From: Leisingera sp. ANG-M7 | Lineage (GTDB): Bacteria; Pseudomonadota; Alphaproteobacteria; Rhodobacterales; Rhodobacteraceae | Direction of reading: 5' to 3' | Assembly (NCBI RefSeq): GCF_000813965.1 | Contig: NZ_JWLI01000011.1 | Coordinates: 186,001-250,000, forward strand | Length of the DNA: 64,000 nt | In this document: positions 35,118-43,340 of the stretch, one piece after another | Position numbering within the stretch: position 1 is the stretch's first letter | Layout: the number at the start of each line of letters is the position of its first letter | Program-made: the position numbers and the translations under genes | The notes under the pieces: generated by a model | The model's database searches: none | What the model saw: the letters and a program-made list of their open reading frames with translations, nothing else | What the model was told of the DNA's origin: nothing

Positions 35118-35402
35118 TCAGCCGATCAGTTTGCTCAGCTTCATGGCGACGCCCATGTCGCCGGAAATCTTGATCTTGCCCATCATGACTGCGGTCATTG
35201 GGTTGAGGTTTCCGGTGAGCAGTTTTTTCAAGTTCTCAGCAGACAACCGCAATGTGCAGTCTGTTTCGCAATCGCTGGTGCTGGCACTTCCATTCGACAG
35301 AACAATTACACCGTCCGTTCCGCAATCGAATTTCAGCGATCCGTCGAAACTTTTCCCGGCCAAGCCATCCCGGATCCCAGCTGCTATTTCGTCCAGTGCC
35401 AT
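35118..35402 (-). CDS. SCP2 sterol-carrier domain protein
   Basis: A 94-residue single-domain SCP2 protein. DGSLKFDCGTDGVIVLSNGS, DCTLRLSAENLKKLLTGNLNPMTAVMMGKIKISGDMGVAMKLSKLI is the complete fold, with the hydrophobic pocket expected for lipid or acyl-CoA binding. GGAGGA lies before the ATG at 35402; the frame also opens 15 bases upstream. It is 79 bases after the DUF1810 gene on the same strand and convergent with the sulfotransferase gene. Ligand unknown. Confidence 0.88.
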   Translation of the reverse strand: MALDEIAAGIRDGLAGKSFDGSLKFDCGTDGVIVLSNGSASTSDCETDCTLRLSAENLKKLLTGNLNPMTAVMMGKIKISGDMGVAMKLSKLIG

Positions 35403-35481
35403 CTTGTCCTCCTGCATTTTGCAAGAGGGTTAGGCAGAGGCATGATAACGGACAAGATTGACTAAGGGAAAGGCTGGTAGA

Positions 35482-35946
35482 TTACGCAGCGGCAAGTGCG
35501 GCCTTCGTCATCGGGCATGGCTGGCCGCCGTAGAATGCACTCAGAACCTTTTGGAATTCCGTCGGCGCGCCAGGTACGGCGGCAAACAACGTCATCGAGG
35601 AGCGCAGTTTCTTTGCGTCGATGCCGCCAAGGATTTGCGCGGCATCCTTGCCCTGATGAGAAAGTATGAGCCGACTGACCTCGACCAGTCGGGCTCGCAG
35701 TACCTCGTGGTTCAAATATGCTGTGGCTTCGGCCAGATCTTCGATCCCGTAAAGCTGCGCCATATGTGACCGGCCAAGTTCAGCCAGCTGGGGAAAGACG
35801 AACCACATCCAGTGGCTCGTCTTCTGACCTGCAGAGAGTTCGCTCAGGACAGCAGCCCAAACTGTGTCCTGAGCTTCGACGAACATGTCCAGCTCTTCCG
35901 CGAAGTCGTCCTCGAACTCGCCGTCCATGTCGTCGTGGTCACTCAC
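35482..35946 (-). CDS. DUF1810 family protein
   Basis: A 154-residue soluble protein. After an acidic N-terminus ([21 protein letters not shown]), the DUF1810 core reads [21 protein letters not shown], then [16 protein letters not shown] and [15 protein letters not shown]. The family has no confirmed function; an old calpastatin label is not supported. Its ATG overlaps the argG stop by 4 bp, so it is coexpressed with arginine synthesis. Confidence 0.88.
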   Translation of the reverse strand: MSDHDDMDGEFEDDFAEELDMFVEAQDTVWAAVLSELSAGQKTSHWMWFVFPQLAELGRSHMAQLYGIEDLAEATAYLNHEVLRARLVEVSRLILSHQGKDAAQILGGIDAKKLRSSMTLFAAVPGAPTEFQKVLSAFYGGQPCPMTKAALAAA

Positions 35947-37169
35947 TTCTTGATACGGCGTTCGCGGGCGGCCAGCAGTTTGAGACGCAGGGCGTTGAGC
36001 TGAATGAAACCTGCGGCGTCCTTCTGATCGTAAGCGCCGGCGTCTTCCTCAAAGGTCACATGTGCCTCGGAGTAGAGCGAGTTTTCGGACCAGCGGCCAA
36101 CGGTGTTCGCTGAGCCTTTGTAAAGCTTGACGCGGACGGTGCCGGAGACATGTTTCTGGCTTGCGTCGATGGCGGCCTGCAGCATCTCACGCTCGGGGCT
36201 GTACCAGAAGCCGTTGTAGATAAGCTCCGCGTATTGCGGCATCAGCTGGTCCTTCAGGTGCATTGCACCGCGGTCCATTGTGATGGATTCGATGCCGCGG
36301 TGGGCTTCCAGCATGATGGTGCCGCCCGGGGTTTCGTAGATGCCGCGGGACTTCATGCCGACAAAGCGGCCTTCGACCAGGTCAAGGCGGCCGATGCCGT
36401 GCTTGCGGCCGTATTCGTTCAGCGCAGTCAGGATGGTGGCTGGCGACATGGCTTCGCCGTTGATGGCAACCGGATCACCTTTTTCGAAGGTGATCTCGAT
36501 GAATTCCGGTGTGTCCGGTGCGTCCTCGGGGTGGACGGTGCGCTGGTAGACGTAATCGGGCGCTTCCTGTGCCGGGTCTTCCAGTACCTTACCCTCGGAA
36601 GAGGTGTGCAGGAGGTTTGCATCGACCGAGAAGGGCGCCTCGCCGCGCTTGTCCTTGGCAACGGGGATCTGGTGCGCTTCGGCGAACTCCAGCAGGCGGG
36701 TACGCGAGGTCAGGTCCCATTCCCGCCAGGGGGCGATCACCTTGATGTCGGGGTTCAGCGCATAGGCGGCCAGTTCGAAGCGGACCTGGTCGTTGCCCTT
36801 ACCGGTGGCGCCGTGGGCCACGGCGTCGGCGCCGGTGGCCTCAGCAATCTCAACCAAGCGTTTGGAGATCAGCGGGCGGGCGATGGAGGTGCCCAGCAGG
36901 TAGAGGCCTTCGTAAACCGCATTGGCGCGGAACATCGGGAACACGAAGTCGCGGACAAATTCCTCGCGCACATCTTCAATGAAGATGTTTTCCGGCTTGA
37001 TGCCCAGCATTTCCGCCTTCTTGCGGGCGGGCTCCAGCTCTTCACCCTGGCCGAGATCGGCGGTGAAGGTGACAACTTCGCAGCCGTATTCGGTCTGCAG
37101 CCATTTCAGGATGATCGAGGTGTCGAGGCCGCCGGAATAGGCGAGCACAACTTTCTTGGGCGCGGACAT
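35943..37169 (-). CDS. argG: Argininosuccinate synthase
   Basis: A 408-residue enzyme that condenses citrulline and aspartate with ATP. The ATP loop is [10 protein letters not shown] (residues 9-18). Further signatures are [15 protein letters not shown] and [14 protein letters not shown]. The frame extends 89 codons upstream through a palindrome, but ATG 37169 gives the conserved [17 protein letters not shown]1810 follows with 4-bp overlap. A perfect 20-bp inverted repeat lies 72 bases upstream of the start. Confidence 0.97.
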   Translation of the reverse strand: MSAPKKVVLAYSGGLDTSIILKWLQTEYGCEVVTFTADLGQGEELEPARKKAEMLGIKPENIFIEDVREEFVRDFVFPMFRANAVYEGLYLLGTSIARPLISKRLVEIAEATGADAVAHGATGKGNDQVRFELAAYALNPDIKVIAPWREWDLTSRTRLLEFAEAHQIPVAKDKRGEAPFSVDANLLHTSSEGKVLEDPAQEAPDYVYQRTVHPEDAPDTPEFIEITFEKGDPVAINGEAMSPATILTALNEYGRKHGIGRLDLVEGRFVGMKSRGIYETPGGTIMLEAHRGIESITMDRGAMHLKDQLMPQYAELIYNGFWYSPEREMLQAAIDASQKHVSGTVRVKLYKGSANTVGRWSENSLYSEAHVTFEEDAGAYDQKDAAGFIQLNALRLKLLAARERRIKK

Positions 37170-37240
37170 GGAATTCCCTCTCAGGTCAGAACGCCTGCGG
37201 CGTATCGGGTTTTGGTCGGAAGGGCAAGGATTTCCGGGGT

Positions 37241-37285
37241 TTTCTAATCTGCGGCGCACGCTTAACGTGCGCCGCAGATTAGAAA
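37241..37285. repeat. Perfect 20-bp inverted repeat with 5-base loop
   Basis: Bases 37241-37260 (TTTCTAATCTGCGGCGCACG) are exactly complementary in reverse to 37266-37285, around the loop CTTAA. It lies between the divergent argG and membrane-protein starts. It is followed by a second small palindrome AAAGATCTTT (37283-37292). It is not at the end of any gene, so a terminator role for argG or its neighbour does not fit. An operator, leader hairpin or small mobile repeat is possible. Confidence 0.95.
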
Positions 37286-37306
37286 GATCTTTTGGAGAAT
37301 ACCCCA

Positions 37307-38068
37307 ATGAAGGGCTGGTCGATTTTCTCGCATTCCGTGAGCATGGTGCTACGGAATGTCCAAGCTGCAATCCAGATTTTCCTGGTCCCAACGCTGCTTG
37401 TGTTCGCAGTGGTGTTTGCCGTGGTCTATACCGCAATCCAGTCGGGGATGTTGCCGCAGGGGCAGGTCGTCAATGTGGCGCTAGGCAGCGTGCCTGCTGG
37501 TTTGCTGCTGCAAATGGCTGCGGTCTGGATCATCGTCATACTGGTCAGCATATGGGGTGTTGTCGCCTGGCACAGGTACGTGCTGCTGGAAGAGATGCCT
37601 GAAGGCTGGATTCCCCGGCTCCACACCTCCAATATCCTCATCTACTTTCTGCGAGCGGTCCAGCTTGCCATCGTTTCGGTGATCTCTCTGATCGTGGTCG
37701 CCTTCATCGGAAGCGCGTTTGCGGAGGCAGCGGGGTATTTCGGGGTTGCCGTACTGATTGTGCTTTTTATCGGCATCGCCCTGTTTCTGTCGCGGCTTCT
37801 GGTCATTCTCCCTGCTGCGGCAGTTGGCAGGCCGTTCGGCCTCAGTGACGCATTGGAGGCGACCAAGGGCGCTGTTCCGGCACTGTTCCTGCTTGGTGTG
37901 TGCGTGTTTCTTGCACAGCTCGCGGTGGAGCTTACGCTGTCGGCAGTTTCCGGAATCCCGGTCGTTTCTCTCGTACTGCAATTGGGATTTGCGGTCCTGA
38001 TGAGCCTTCTGAACGTCAGCATCATGACCACACTTTACGGCCATTACGTCGAAGGCCGCCCGGTCTGA
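37307..38068 (+). CDS. Hypothetical polytopic membrane protein
   Basis: A 253-residue protein with about six hydrophobic segments: about 17-42, 60-82, 105-130, 138-162, 178-205 and 215-240. It resembles the glycerophosphoryl diester phosphodiesterase membrane-domain type of small integral proteins (pattern [16 protein letters not shown]), but I do not assign a family. GGAG before ATG 37307 supports this start over the open frame at 37292. It is divergent from argG and shares the palindromic upstream region. Function unknown. Confidence 0.75.
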   Translation: MKGWSIFSHSVSMVLRNVQAAIQIFLVPTLLVFAVVFAVVYTAIQSGMLPQGQVVNVALGSVPAGLLLQMAAVWIIVILVSIWGVVAWHRYVLLEEMPEGWIPRLHTSNILIYFLRAVQLAIVSVISLIVVAFIGSAFAEAAGYFGVAVLIVLFIGIALFLSRLLVILPAAAVGRPFGLSDALEATKGAVPALFLLGVCVFLAQLAVELTLSAVSGIPVVSLVLQLGFAVLMSLLNVSIMTTLYGHYVEGRPV

Positions 38069-38094
38069 TCCTCAGTATTCTTATGTATGCTTTG

Positions 38095-38124
38095 ATGCCC
38101 GCCTCTTGCCTTAGTGGCGGGCAT
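38095..38124 (+). terminator. Hairpin between membrane protein and ilvA
   Basis: ATGCCCGCC (38095-38103) and GGCGGGCAT (38116-38124) form a 9-bp stem with a 12-base loop. No T tract follows, so it is a weak terminator or a processing hairpin. It ends 17 bases before the ilvA start. Confidence 0.45.
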
Positions 38125-38141
38125 ACGCCACTGAAGAATGC

Positions 38142-39368
38142 ATGAGCGATTTCAAGACCCAGGCCCGCGCCGCTGAACAGGCGATGCGCGATGTGTTTCC
38201 CGCAACGCCGCTGCAACGCAATGTGCATCTTTCCGAACGGTTTGGCGCCGACATCTACCTCAAGCGCGAGGATCTGAGCCCGGTCCGATCCTACAAGATA
38301 CGCGGTGCGATGAACGCGATGCGCAAGCAGCCGGACCAGGAGCTGTTTGTCTGTGCCTCTGCCGGTAACCATGCACAGGGGGTGGCCTTCATGTGCCGGC
38401 ACATGGGCAAGCGCGGGGTGATCTTCATGCCGGTCACCACGCCGCAGCAGAAGATCCAGAAGACCCGGATGTTCGGAGGCGACAATATCGAGATCCACCT
38501 GGTCGGCGACTATTTTGATGTTTGCCTGACCGCCGCGCAGGAATGGTGCGCGCAGGAGGGCGGGTATTTCCTGTCTCCCTTCGATGATGCTGACGTGATT
38601 GAAGGTCAAGCCTCTATCGCGGTGGAGATCGAGGAACAGCTGGGCAAGGTGCCCGATCATGTTCTGCTGCCGGTTGGCGGCGGAGGCATGTCTGCGGGTG
38701 TTTACTCGTGGTTTGGCGACGAGGTGCACAGTCTGTTTGTGGAGCCGGACGGCGGTGCCTGCCTTCGTGCGGCGCTGTCGGCAGGCAAACCGGTGCCGCT
38801 GGATGCAGTCGATACTTTTGTGGATGGCGCGGCAGTGGGTCGGATTGGCGATTTGCCCTTTGATATCCTGAGAAACGTGCCGCTGCCGGATGTGCTGGCA
38901 ATCTCTGAGGACCGGATCTGTACGACGATTATCGAGATGCTTAACGTTGAGGGCATTGTTTTGGAGCCGGCGGGAGCGCTGTCGGTTGAGGCGCTGCATG
39001 ATGTGCGCTCTTGGATCCGCGGTAAAACCGTGGTTTGCGTTACATCCGGCGGCAACTTCGATTTCGAACGGCTACCCGAAGTCAAGGAACGGGCGCAGCG
39101 TTATTCAGGGGTGAAGAAATACTTCATTCTTCGACTGCCTCAACGGCCGGGTGCACTGAAGGAATTCCTTGGCATTCTGGGGCCTGAAGATGATATCGCC
39201 CGCTTCGAATACATGAAAAAGTCGGCGCGCAATTTCGGTTCAGTACTGATTGGGATTGAAACCAAACGGCCGGAGAATTTTGAGCTGCTGTTTGCGCGTC
39301 TTGATGCCGCGGGCATGACCTACACGGATATCACCAGAGACGAGACCTTGGTGCAGTTTGTTATCTGA
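38142..39368 (+). CDS. ilvA: Threonine ammonia-lyase (threonine dehydratase)
   Basis: A 408-residue PLP enzyme that converts threonine to 2-oxobutanoate, the entry to isoleucine synthesis. The PLP lysine is Lys52 in RSYKIRGA, ASAGNHAQGVA is the asparagine loop and PVGGGGMSAG the phosphate-binding glycine loop. Residues about 325-408 (KKYFILRLPQRPGALKEFLGILGPEDDIARFEY) form one ACT-like regulatory domain, so it is the shorter type with a single domain. The standard start is kept. Confidence 0.93.
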   Translation: MSDFKTQARAAEQAMRDVFPATPLQRNVHLSERFGADIYLKREDLSPVRSYKIRGAMNAMRKQPDQELFVCASAGNHAQGVAFMCRHMGKRGVIFMPVTTPQQKIQKTRMFGGDNIEIHLVGDYFDVCLTAAQEWCAQEGGYFLSPFDDADVIEGQASIAVEIEEQLGKVPDHVLLPVGGGGMSAGVYSWFGDEVHSLFVEPDGGACLRAALSAGKPVPLDAVDTFVDGAAVGRIGDLPFDILRNVPLPDVLAISEDRICTTIIEMLNVEGIVLEPAGALSVEALHDVRSWIRGKTVVCVTSGGNFDFERLPEVKERAQRYSGVKKYFILRLPQRPGALKEFLGILGPEDDIARFEYMKKSARNFGSVLIGIETKRPENFELLFARLDAAGMTYTDITRDETLVQFVI

Positions 39369-39382
39369 CCCACCGCGAGGAT

Positions 39383-39706
39383 TCAGAATTTTTCGGACAG
39401 ACCAGTCAGAAAAGCAGACTTGGAAGCTTGAAAATTGGCGATGATGGCGGCGACGTCGACGCCTTTTGCTTCGCCCTGTGCGGACCTTCGCTCGCCATCC
39501 AGGCACATTGAGGAAAACTCTTCAAATCCAAGGTTGAGCGCACTGCCTTTCAGGAAGTGCAGGTCCTGCTCAAGCTGGCCGCGATCGCCGCCTTCCAGCT
39601 TGCCGATAACTTCTTCGACCTCTTCCAAAAAGATTTCAACAACTTCACCGAAGTCCTCGGCGCCGACTTCTTCACGCAGCTCGGTCACGCGTGGCCAGTC
39701 AATCAT
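39383..39706 (-). CDS. Histidine phosphotransfer (Hpt) protein
   Basis: A 107-residue single-domain Hpt protein. LEQDLHFLKGSALNLGFEEF holds the phosphorylatable His50 in the canonical H-x-L-K-G context. The protein is an all-helical acidic bundle with no other domain. It can shuttle phosphate between a hybrid kinase (not in the window) and a response regulator. It is divergent from the response-regulator phosphatase gene at 39875, a natural partner by position. Confidence 0.9.
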   Translation of the reverse strand: MIDWPRVTELREEVGAEDFGEVVEIFLEEVEEVIGKLEGGDRGQLEQDLHFLKGSALNLGFEEFSSMCLDGERRSAQGEAKGVDVAAIIANFQASKSAFLTGLSEKF

Positions 39707-39874
39707 GTGATACGTCCTTACGATCTTTCGCTGTGTGCACTTCTTAAGTTGATTGCAGTAAAAATATGGTGAAATAAAGGAGGAAGCTCAAATTTTAGGC
39801 TTCACCGCCTGTTAAATCTCTGCGCCGATAGTATCACAAGATCTTCTGATTTTGCCATTTGTGAGGTGCCTTCG

Positions 39875-41146
39875 GTGCTGCCAGAAAGTTCGATGGACGA
39901 CGAGGACCAGACAGTGGCCGGATCAATTCGCCGTGTGCTGGTTGTGGACGACAGCCGCCTGCAAAGACGCATTCTTGTGGCGTCTCTAAAGAAATGGGGA
40001 TTCGAGGTCGTTGAAGCCGACAGCGGCGAGGCAGCTATGGCTATCTGCCACAAGGAGATCCCTGATCTAATTCTCAGCGACTGGATGATGCCAGGAATGA
40101 ACGGGCTGGAGTTTTGCCGTGCGTTCCGAGCCCGCACCAGCGAGGACTATGCGTACTTCATTCTGCTGACATCCAAGAGTGAAAAAAATGAGGTTGCTGA
40201 AGGTCTTGATGCAGGCGCTGATGATTTTCTGACGAAGCCGGTCAGCTCTGATGAACTGCGGGCAAGGATCTCCGCCGGTGAGCGGATTTTAAGGATGCAG
40301 CGGGAGCTTTCTGAGAAGAACCGCATCGTGTCGGAAACCCTGGGCGAGCTGCAGCGGGTCTATGACGCAATCGACAAAGATCTGATCCAGGCCCGAAAGA
40401 TCCAGGAATCACTGGTGCCAGAGCTGTCCAAGGAATTCGGTTCCTCAACGGTCAGCCTGCTGCTCAAGCCTTGCGGCCATATCGGCGGGGATCTGGTCGG
40501 GATGTTTTCGCCCGGCGTGAATCGAATCGGCTTCTACTCGATCGACGTGTCTGGCCATGGCATCACCTCTGCTATGATGACGGCGCGATTGGGCGGTTAC
40601 CTGTCTTCCAATTACTTTGACCAAAATGTTGGTATGGAAAAGCGGTTCAACCGCTTTTATGCCCTGCGCCAGCCGGAGGAGGTGGCCAGTCTTCTGAATG
40701 CACGCCTGATTGCCGATACCGGGATCGAAGAATATTTTACGATGGCGTATTGCATTGCTGATCTTCGCAGCGGGGTCGTCAAGATGGTGCAGGCGGGCCA
40801 CCCGCATCCACTGCTGCTGCGCAAATCCGGTGAAATGGAATTCATTGGCAAAGGTGGCGTGCCTGTCGGCCTTGTACCGGACATTGGCTACAGCCAGGAA
40901 GAGTTCACGATGGAGCGCGGCGACAGATTGCTGCTGTTTTCTGACGGCTTCACCGAAGCGCGGCTGGAGGACGGGTCCATGCTTGAGCCTGAAGGTCTGA
41001 TGGACTTGGTGCAGAAATGCGGACCGGAGCAGAACGGCAAGGAGTTCCTTGACGACCTTTATTGGCATCTGACCCAGATGATGAGCAAGGAACATGGGCT
41101 GGAAGATGACGTCTCCGCCACCTTGTTTGAATACCAAGGCCCTTAG
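39875..41146 (+). CDS. Response regulator with PP2C-type (SpoIIE) phosphatase output
   Basis: A 423-residue protein. The receiver domain (about 20-135) has the acidic pair D25/D26, the phospho-acceptor Asp69 in LILSDWMMPGMNG and the lysine in DDFLTKPVSSDEL. A coiled-coil linker follows, then a PPM phosphatase (about 200-420) with GHIGGDLVGMF, DVSGHGITSAMMTARL, LLLFSDGFTEARLEDG and LEDDVSATLFEY. GTG 39875 is chosen because GTGAGG at 39861-39866 lies eight bases before it. Such proteins dephosphorylate anti-sigma antagonists in partner-switching systems. The architecture matches RbaY of Rhodobacter, which works with RbaV/RbaW, but no STAS or anti-sigma gene is adjacent here. Confidence 0.9.
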   Translation: MLPESSMDDEDQTVAGSIRRVLVVDDSRLQRRILVASLKKWGFEVVEADSGEAAMAICHKEIPDLILSDWMMPGMNGLEFCRAFRARTSEDYAYFILLTSKSEKNEVAEGLDAGADDFLTKPVSSDELRARISAGERILRMQRELSEKNRIVSETLGELQRVYDAIDKDLIQARKIQESLVPELSKEFGSSTVSLLLKPCGHIGGDLVGMFSPGVNRIGFYSIDVSGHGITSAMMTARLGGYLSSNYFDQNVGMEKRFNRFYALRQPEEVASLLNARLIADTGIEEYFTMAYCIADLRSGVVKMVQAGHPHPLLLRKSGEMEFIGKGGVPVGLVPDIGYSQEEFTMERGDRLLLFSDGFTEARLEDGSMLEPEGLMDLVQKCGPEQNGKEFLDDLYWHLTQMMSKEHGLEDDVSATLFEYQGP

Positions 41147-41156
41147 GCGCGATTTA

Positions 41157-41666
41157 TTACCGCCGAATGTTGACGTCCCGGCCGCGGCTGGGATTTTGCG
41201 TTGAAGACTGCAGCCGCCCCGCCCGCAGGCGGACTGCCAACTGAGCGGCAAAGTAGCGGTCCCCGGCATTACCTAGTTTTGTGGCAGCTTCTGCAGGGTC
41301 TATCCAGAGCGCTTCATGCCCTTGCTCCGCCGGCGGGCCGATCCTGCGTAGAGGCCGGGCCACATAAATGTGGCACAATTTCTCAGCCCAAAGATCGTAT
41401 TCGGGCATATAGGCAAAGCGCCTGAAGGCTCCCAGTTTCCGCAGGTCGTGAATTTTCCAGCCTGTTTCTTCATAGACCTCGCGATGCAGGGCGGGGATCG
41501 GCGACTCGCCAGGGTCGATGCCGCCTCCGGGCAGTTGCAGATCCGGATGGGGATCATACTGGCAGGTGATCAATAGTTTTCCGTCGCGGGGCAGCAGCGC
41601 GTACGCGCCCGGGCGCATCTGGTAGCGGCGGCCCTTCTGCGGTGCGTCGCCAAAACGTCTGATCAA
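41157..41666 (-). CDS. Nudix hydrolase
   Basis: A 169-residue Nudix protein. The Nudix box is complete: GGGIDPGESPIPALHREVYEETGW has the G-x5-E-x7-REVxEExGW pattern. Substrate cannot be told. The start is TTG 41666, which gives MIRRFGDAPQKGRRY and is preceded by GAAGGGG; the next ATG (41618) would remove conserved N-terminal residues. The C-terminal tail is basic. It is divergent from hslO and 10 bases from the convergent response-regulator gene. Confidence 0.87.
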   Translation of the reverse strand: MIRRFGDAPQKGRRYQMRPGAYALLPRDGKLLITCQYDPHPDLQLPGGGIDPGESPIPALHREVYEETGWKIHDLRKLGAFRRFAYMPEYDLWAEKLCHIYVARPLRRIGPPAEQGHEALWIDPAEAATKLGNAGDRYFAAQLAVRLRAGRLQSSTQNPSRGRDVNIRR

Positions 41667-41676
41667 GGGCTGGCCC

Positions 41677-41704
41677 CTTCACTCTGGTGTCGTTTCTCCT
41701 ATAT
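41677..41704 (+). promoter_or_regulatory. Possible RpoH promoter of hslO
   Basis: CTTCAC (41677-41682), 15 bases, CCTATAT (41698-41704). The -10 fits an RpoH site, but the -35 lacks the CTTG core, so this is weak. Hsp33 is heat- and oxidation-related, which makes it worth listing. Confidence 0.3.
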
Positions 41705-41743
41705 AGCCCCGGTATGCCAATCCCCGGCGCGTAAGGAAACCCC

Positions 41744-42730
41744 ATGACTCTTGGTTCGAAAATCGCGTGGGACGACACCGTCCTGCCATTCCAGCTTGAT
41801 GCATCCGACATGCGCGGCCGCGTGGCGCGGCTTGACGGTGTTCTGGAAGGTATCCTGAAGCAGCACGACTACCCGCCCGTGGTCGAAGCGCTTGTTGCAG
41901 AGATGGCGCTTTTGACGGCATTGATCGGTCAGACGATTTCCCTGCGTTGGAAGTTGTCGCTGCAGGTACAGTCCAAAGGGGCAGTGCGGATGATCGCAAC
42001 TGACTACTATGCGCCGCAAAAGGAAGGTGAGATCGGTCGGATCCGCGCCTATGCCAGCTTTGACCGTGACAGGCTGACGGACAGCAATCCACTTGAACAG
42101 GTGGGCGAAGGCTATTTCGCTATTCTGATCGATCAGGGCAATGGCACCCAGCCTTATCAGGGCATCACGCCGCTGTCCGGCGGATCTCTGAGTGCCTGTG
42201 CCGAGGCATATTTTGCACAGTCAGAACAGCTGCCGACCATGTTCAAGCTCAGCTTTGGAAAGTCGGCGGAACCGGGCGTAGCTGAGCATTGGCGCGCCGG
42301 CGGTGTTATGCTGCAGAGCATGCCCAAGGCGTCTCCCTTTGCAGCGCAGGGCGAAGGTTCCGGCGAGGTTCTTCAAGCAATCGACCTGGTTTCCGGGGAC
42401 GAGGAAGAGAATTGGAACCGTGCCACAACGCTGCTGAGTACGGTGGAAGAACTTGAGCTGATCGGCCCGTCAGTAACCCCTACTGACTTGTTGATCCGAT
42501 TGTTTCACGAGGAACAACCGCGGGTCTATGACACCCAGCCGGTGCGTTTTGGCTGCACCTGTTCTGAGGAGCGGGTACGGCAAAGCCTGTCTATATACTC
42601 GGCGAAGGACATCGAGAAGATGACCACGGATGATGGTCGGGTAACTGCCGACTGTCAGTTCTGCGGCGCGCATTACGATCTGGATCCAGCAAGTGTTGGA
42701 TTTGAAGCGGAAAAACCACCAAGTGAGTGA
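41744..42730 (+). CDS. hslO: Redox-regulated chaperone Hsp33
   Basis: A 328-residue holdase activated by oxidative unfolding. The N-terminal domain is intact and the C-terminal zinc centre is present: FGCTCSEERV supplies C-x-C and ADCQFCGAHYDLD supplies C-x2-C, the four redox-sensing cysteines. AAGGAAA precedes ATG 41744. The gene overlaps the next Nudix gene by 8 bp. Bases 42501-42516 inside it resemble a parS site with two mismatches. Confidence 0.95.
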   Translation: MTLGSKIAWDDTVLPFQLDASDMRGRVARLDGVLEGILKQHDYPPVVEALVAEMALLTALIGQTISLRWKLSLQVQSKGAVRMIATDYYAPQKEGEIGRIRAYASFDRDRLTDSNPLEQVGEGYFAILIDQGNGTQPYQGITPLSGGSLSACAEAYFAQSEQLPTMFKLSFGKSAEPGVAEHWRAGGVMLQSMPKASPFAAQGEGSGEVLQAIDLVSGDEEENWNRATTLLSTVEELELIGPSVTPTDLLIRLFHEEQPRVYDTQPVRFGCTCSEERVRQSLSIYSAKDIEKMTTDDGRVTADCQFCGAHYDLDPASVGFEAEKPPSE

Positions 42731-43340
42731 CCCTGCCCAGGATCTGATTTACCAGATTGCCGCTGCTTTGAATGGACAGGGCGGCGGCTCGTCTGATTTT
42801 GACCTGAACCCTGAAACTGTACTGCAGGAAGGGCGCAAGCTGCGCCCGGCTGGTGTGCTGGTACCGGTCACTATTGCTTCAGGCTCGCCGCGGCTAATCC
42901 TGACGAAACGCTCCTCAGCGCTAAAGCATCATCCGGGTCAGATTGCCTTTCCCGGCGGTAAGGTGGATGCGGGCGACAAGGACGCCTGCAGTGCTGCGCT
43001 GCGGGAGGCTTGGGAAGAGATTGGCCTGCCGCAAGACCTTCCTCAGGTCATTGGCTGTTTGCCAGAGCATGAAACCGTGACCGGTTTTTCCGTGACGCCT
43101 GTGGTTGCCTTGATCCGGGACTGGTTTGAGGAGCACCCTGAAACCGGCGAAGTGGCAGAGGTGTTTTCGGTTCCTCTGGAACATATCCTGGAACCGGATA
43201 ACTACATTATCGAATCCCGCCGCTGGCGCGGGACCCGACGCCGCTATTATACCGTTCCATATGGGCCATATTACATTTGGGGGGCCACCGCACGTATGCT
43301 GCGCGGCTTCGCGGCCCGAATGGAGGGGGAATGCGGCTAG
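42723..43340 (+). CDS. Nudix hydrolase (CoA pyrophosphatase type)
   Basis: A 205-residue Nudix protein of the NudL/CoAse type. The CoA-specific motif is LILTKRSSALKHHPGQIAFPGGKVDAGD (the LLTxRSxxLxxHxGxxxFPGG pattern), leading into the Nudix box GGKVDAGDKDACSAALREAWEEIG. It probably cleaves CoA or acyl-CoA to 4-phosphopantetheine and ADP. GTG 42723 is taken as start; it overlaps hslO by 8 bp. The frame also opens at GTG 42693. It overlaps cca by 10 bp. Confidence 0.88.
   Translation: MSDPAQDLIYQIAAALNGQGGGSSDFDLNPETVLQEGRKLRPAGVLVPVTIASGSPRLILTKRSSALKHHPGQIAFPGGKVDAGDKDACSAALREAWEEIGLPQDLPQVIGCLPEHETVTGFSVTPVVALIRDWFEEHPETGEVAEVFSVPLEHILEPDNYIIESRRWRGTRRRYYTVPYGPYYIWGATARMLRGFAARMEGECG

Noticed and set aside
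36150-37247. 365-codon plus-strand frame opposite argG
   Set aside because: It mirrors argG codon for codon and crosses the palindrome; no motif supports it.
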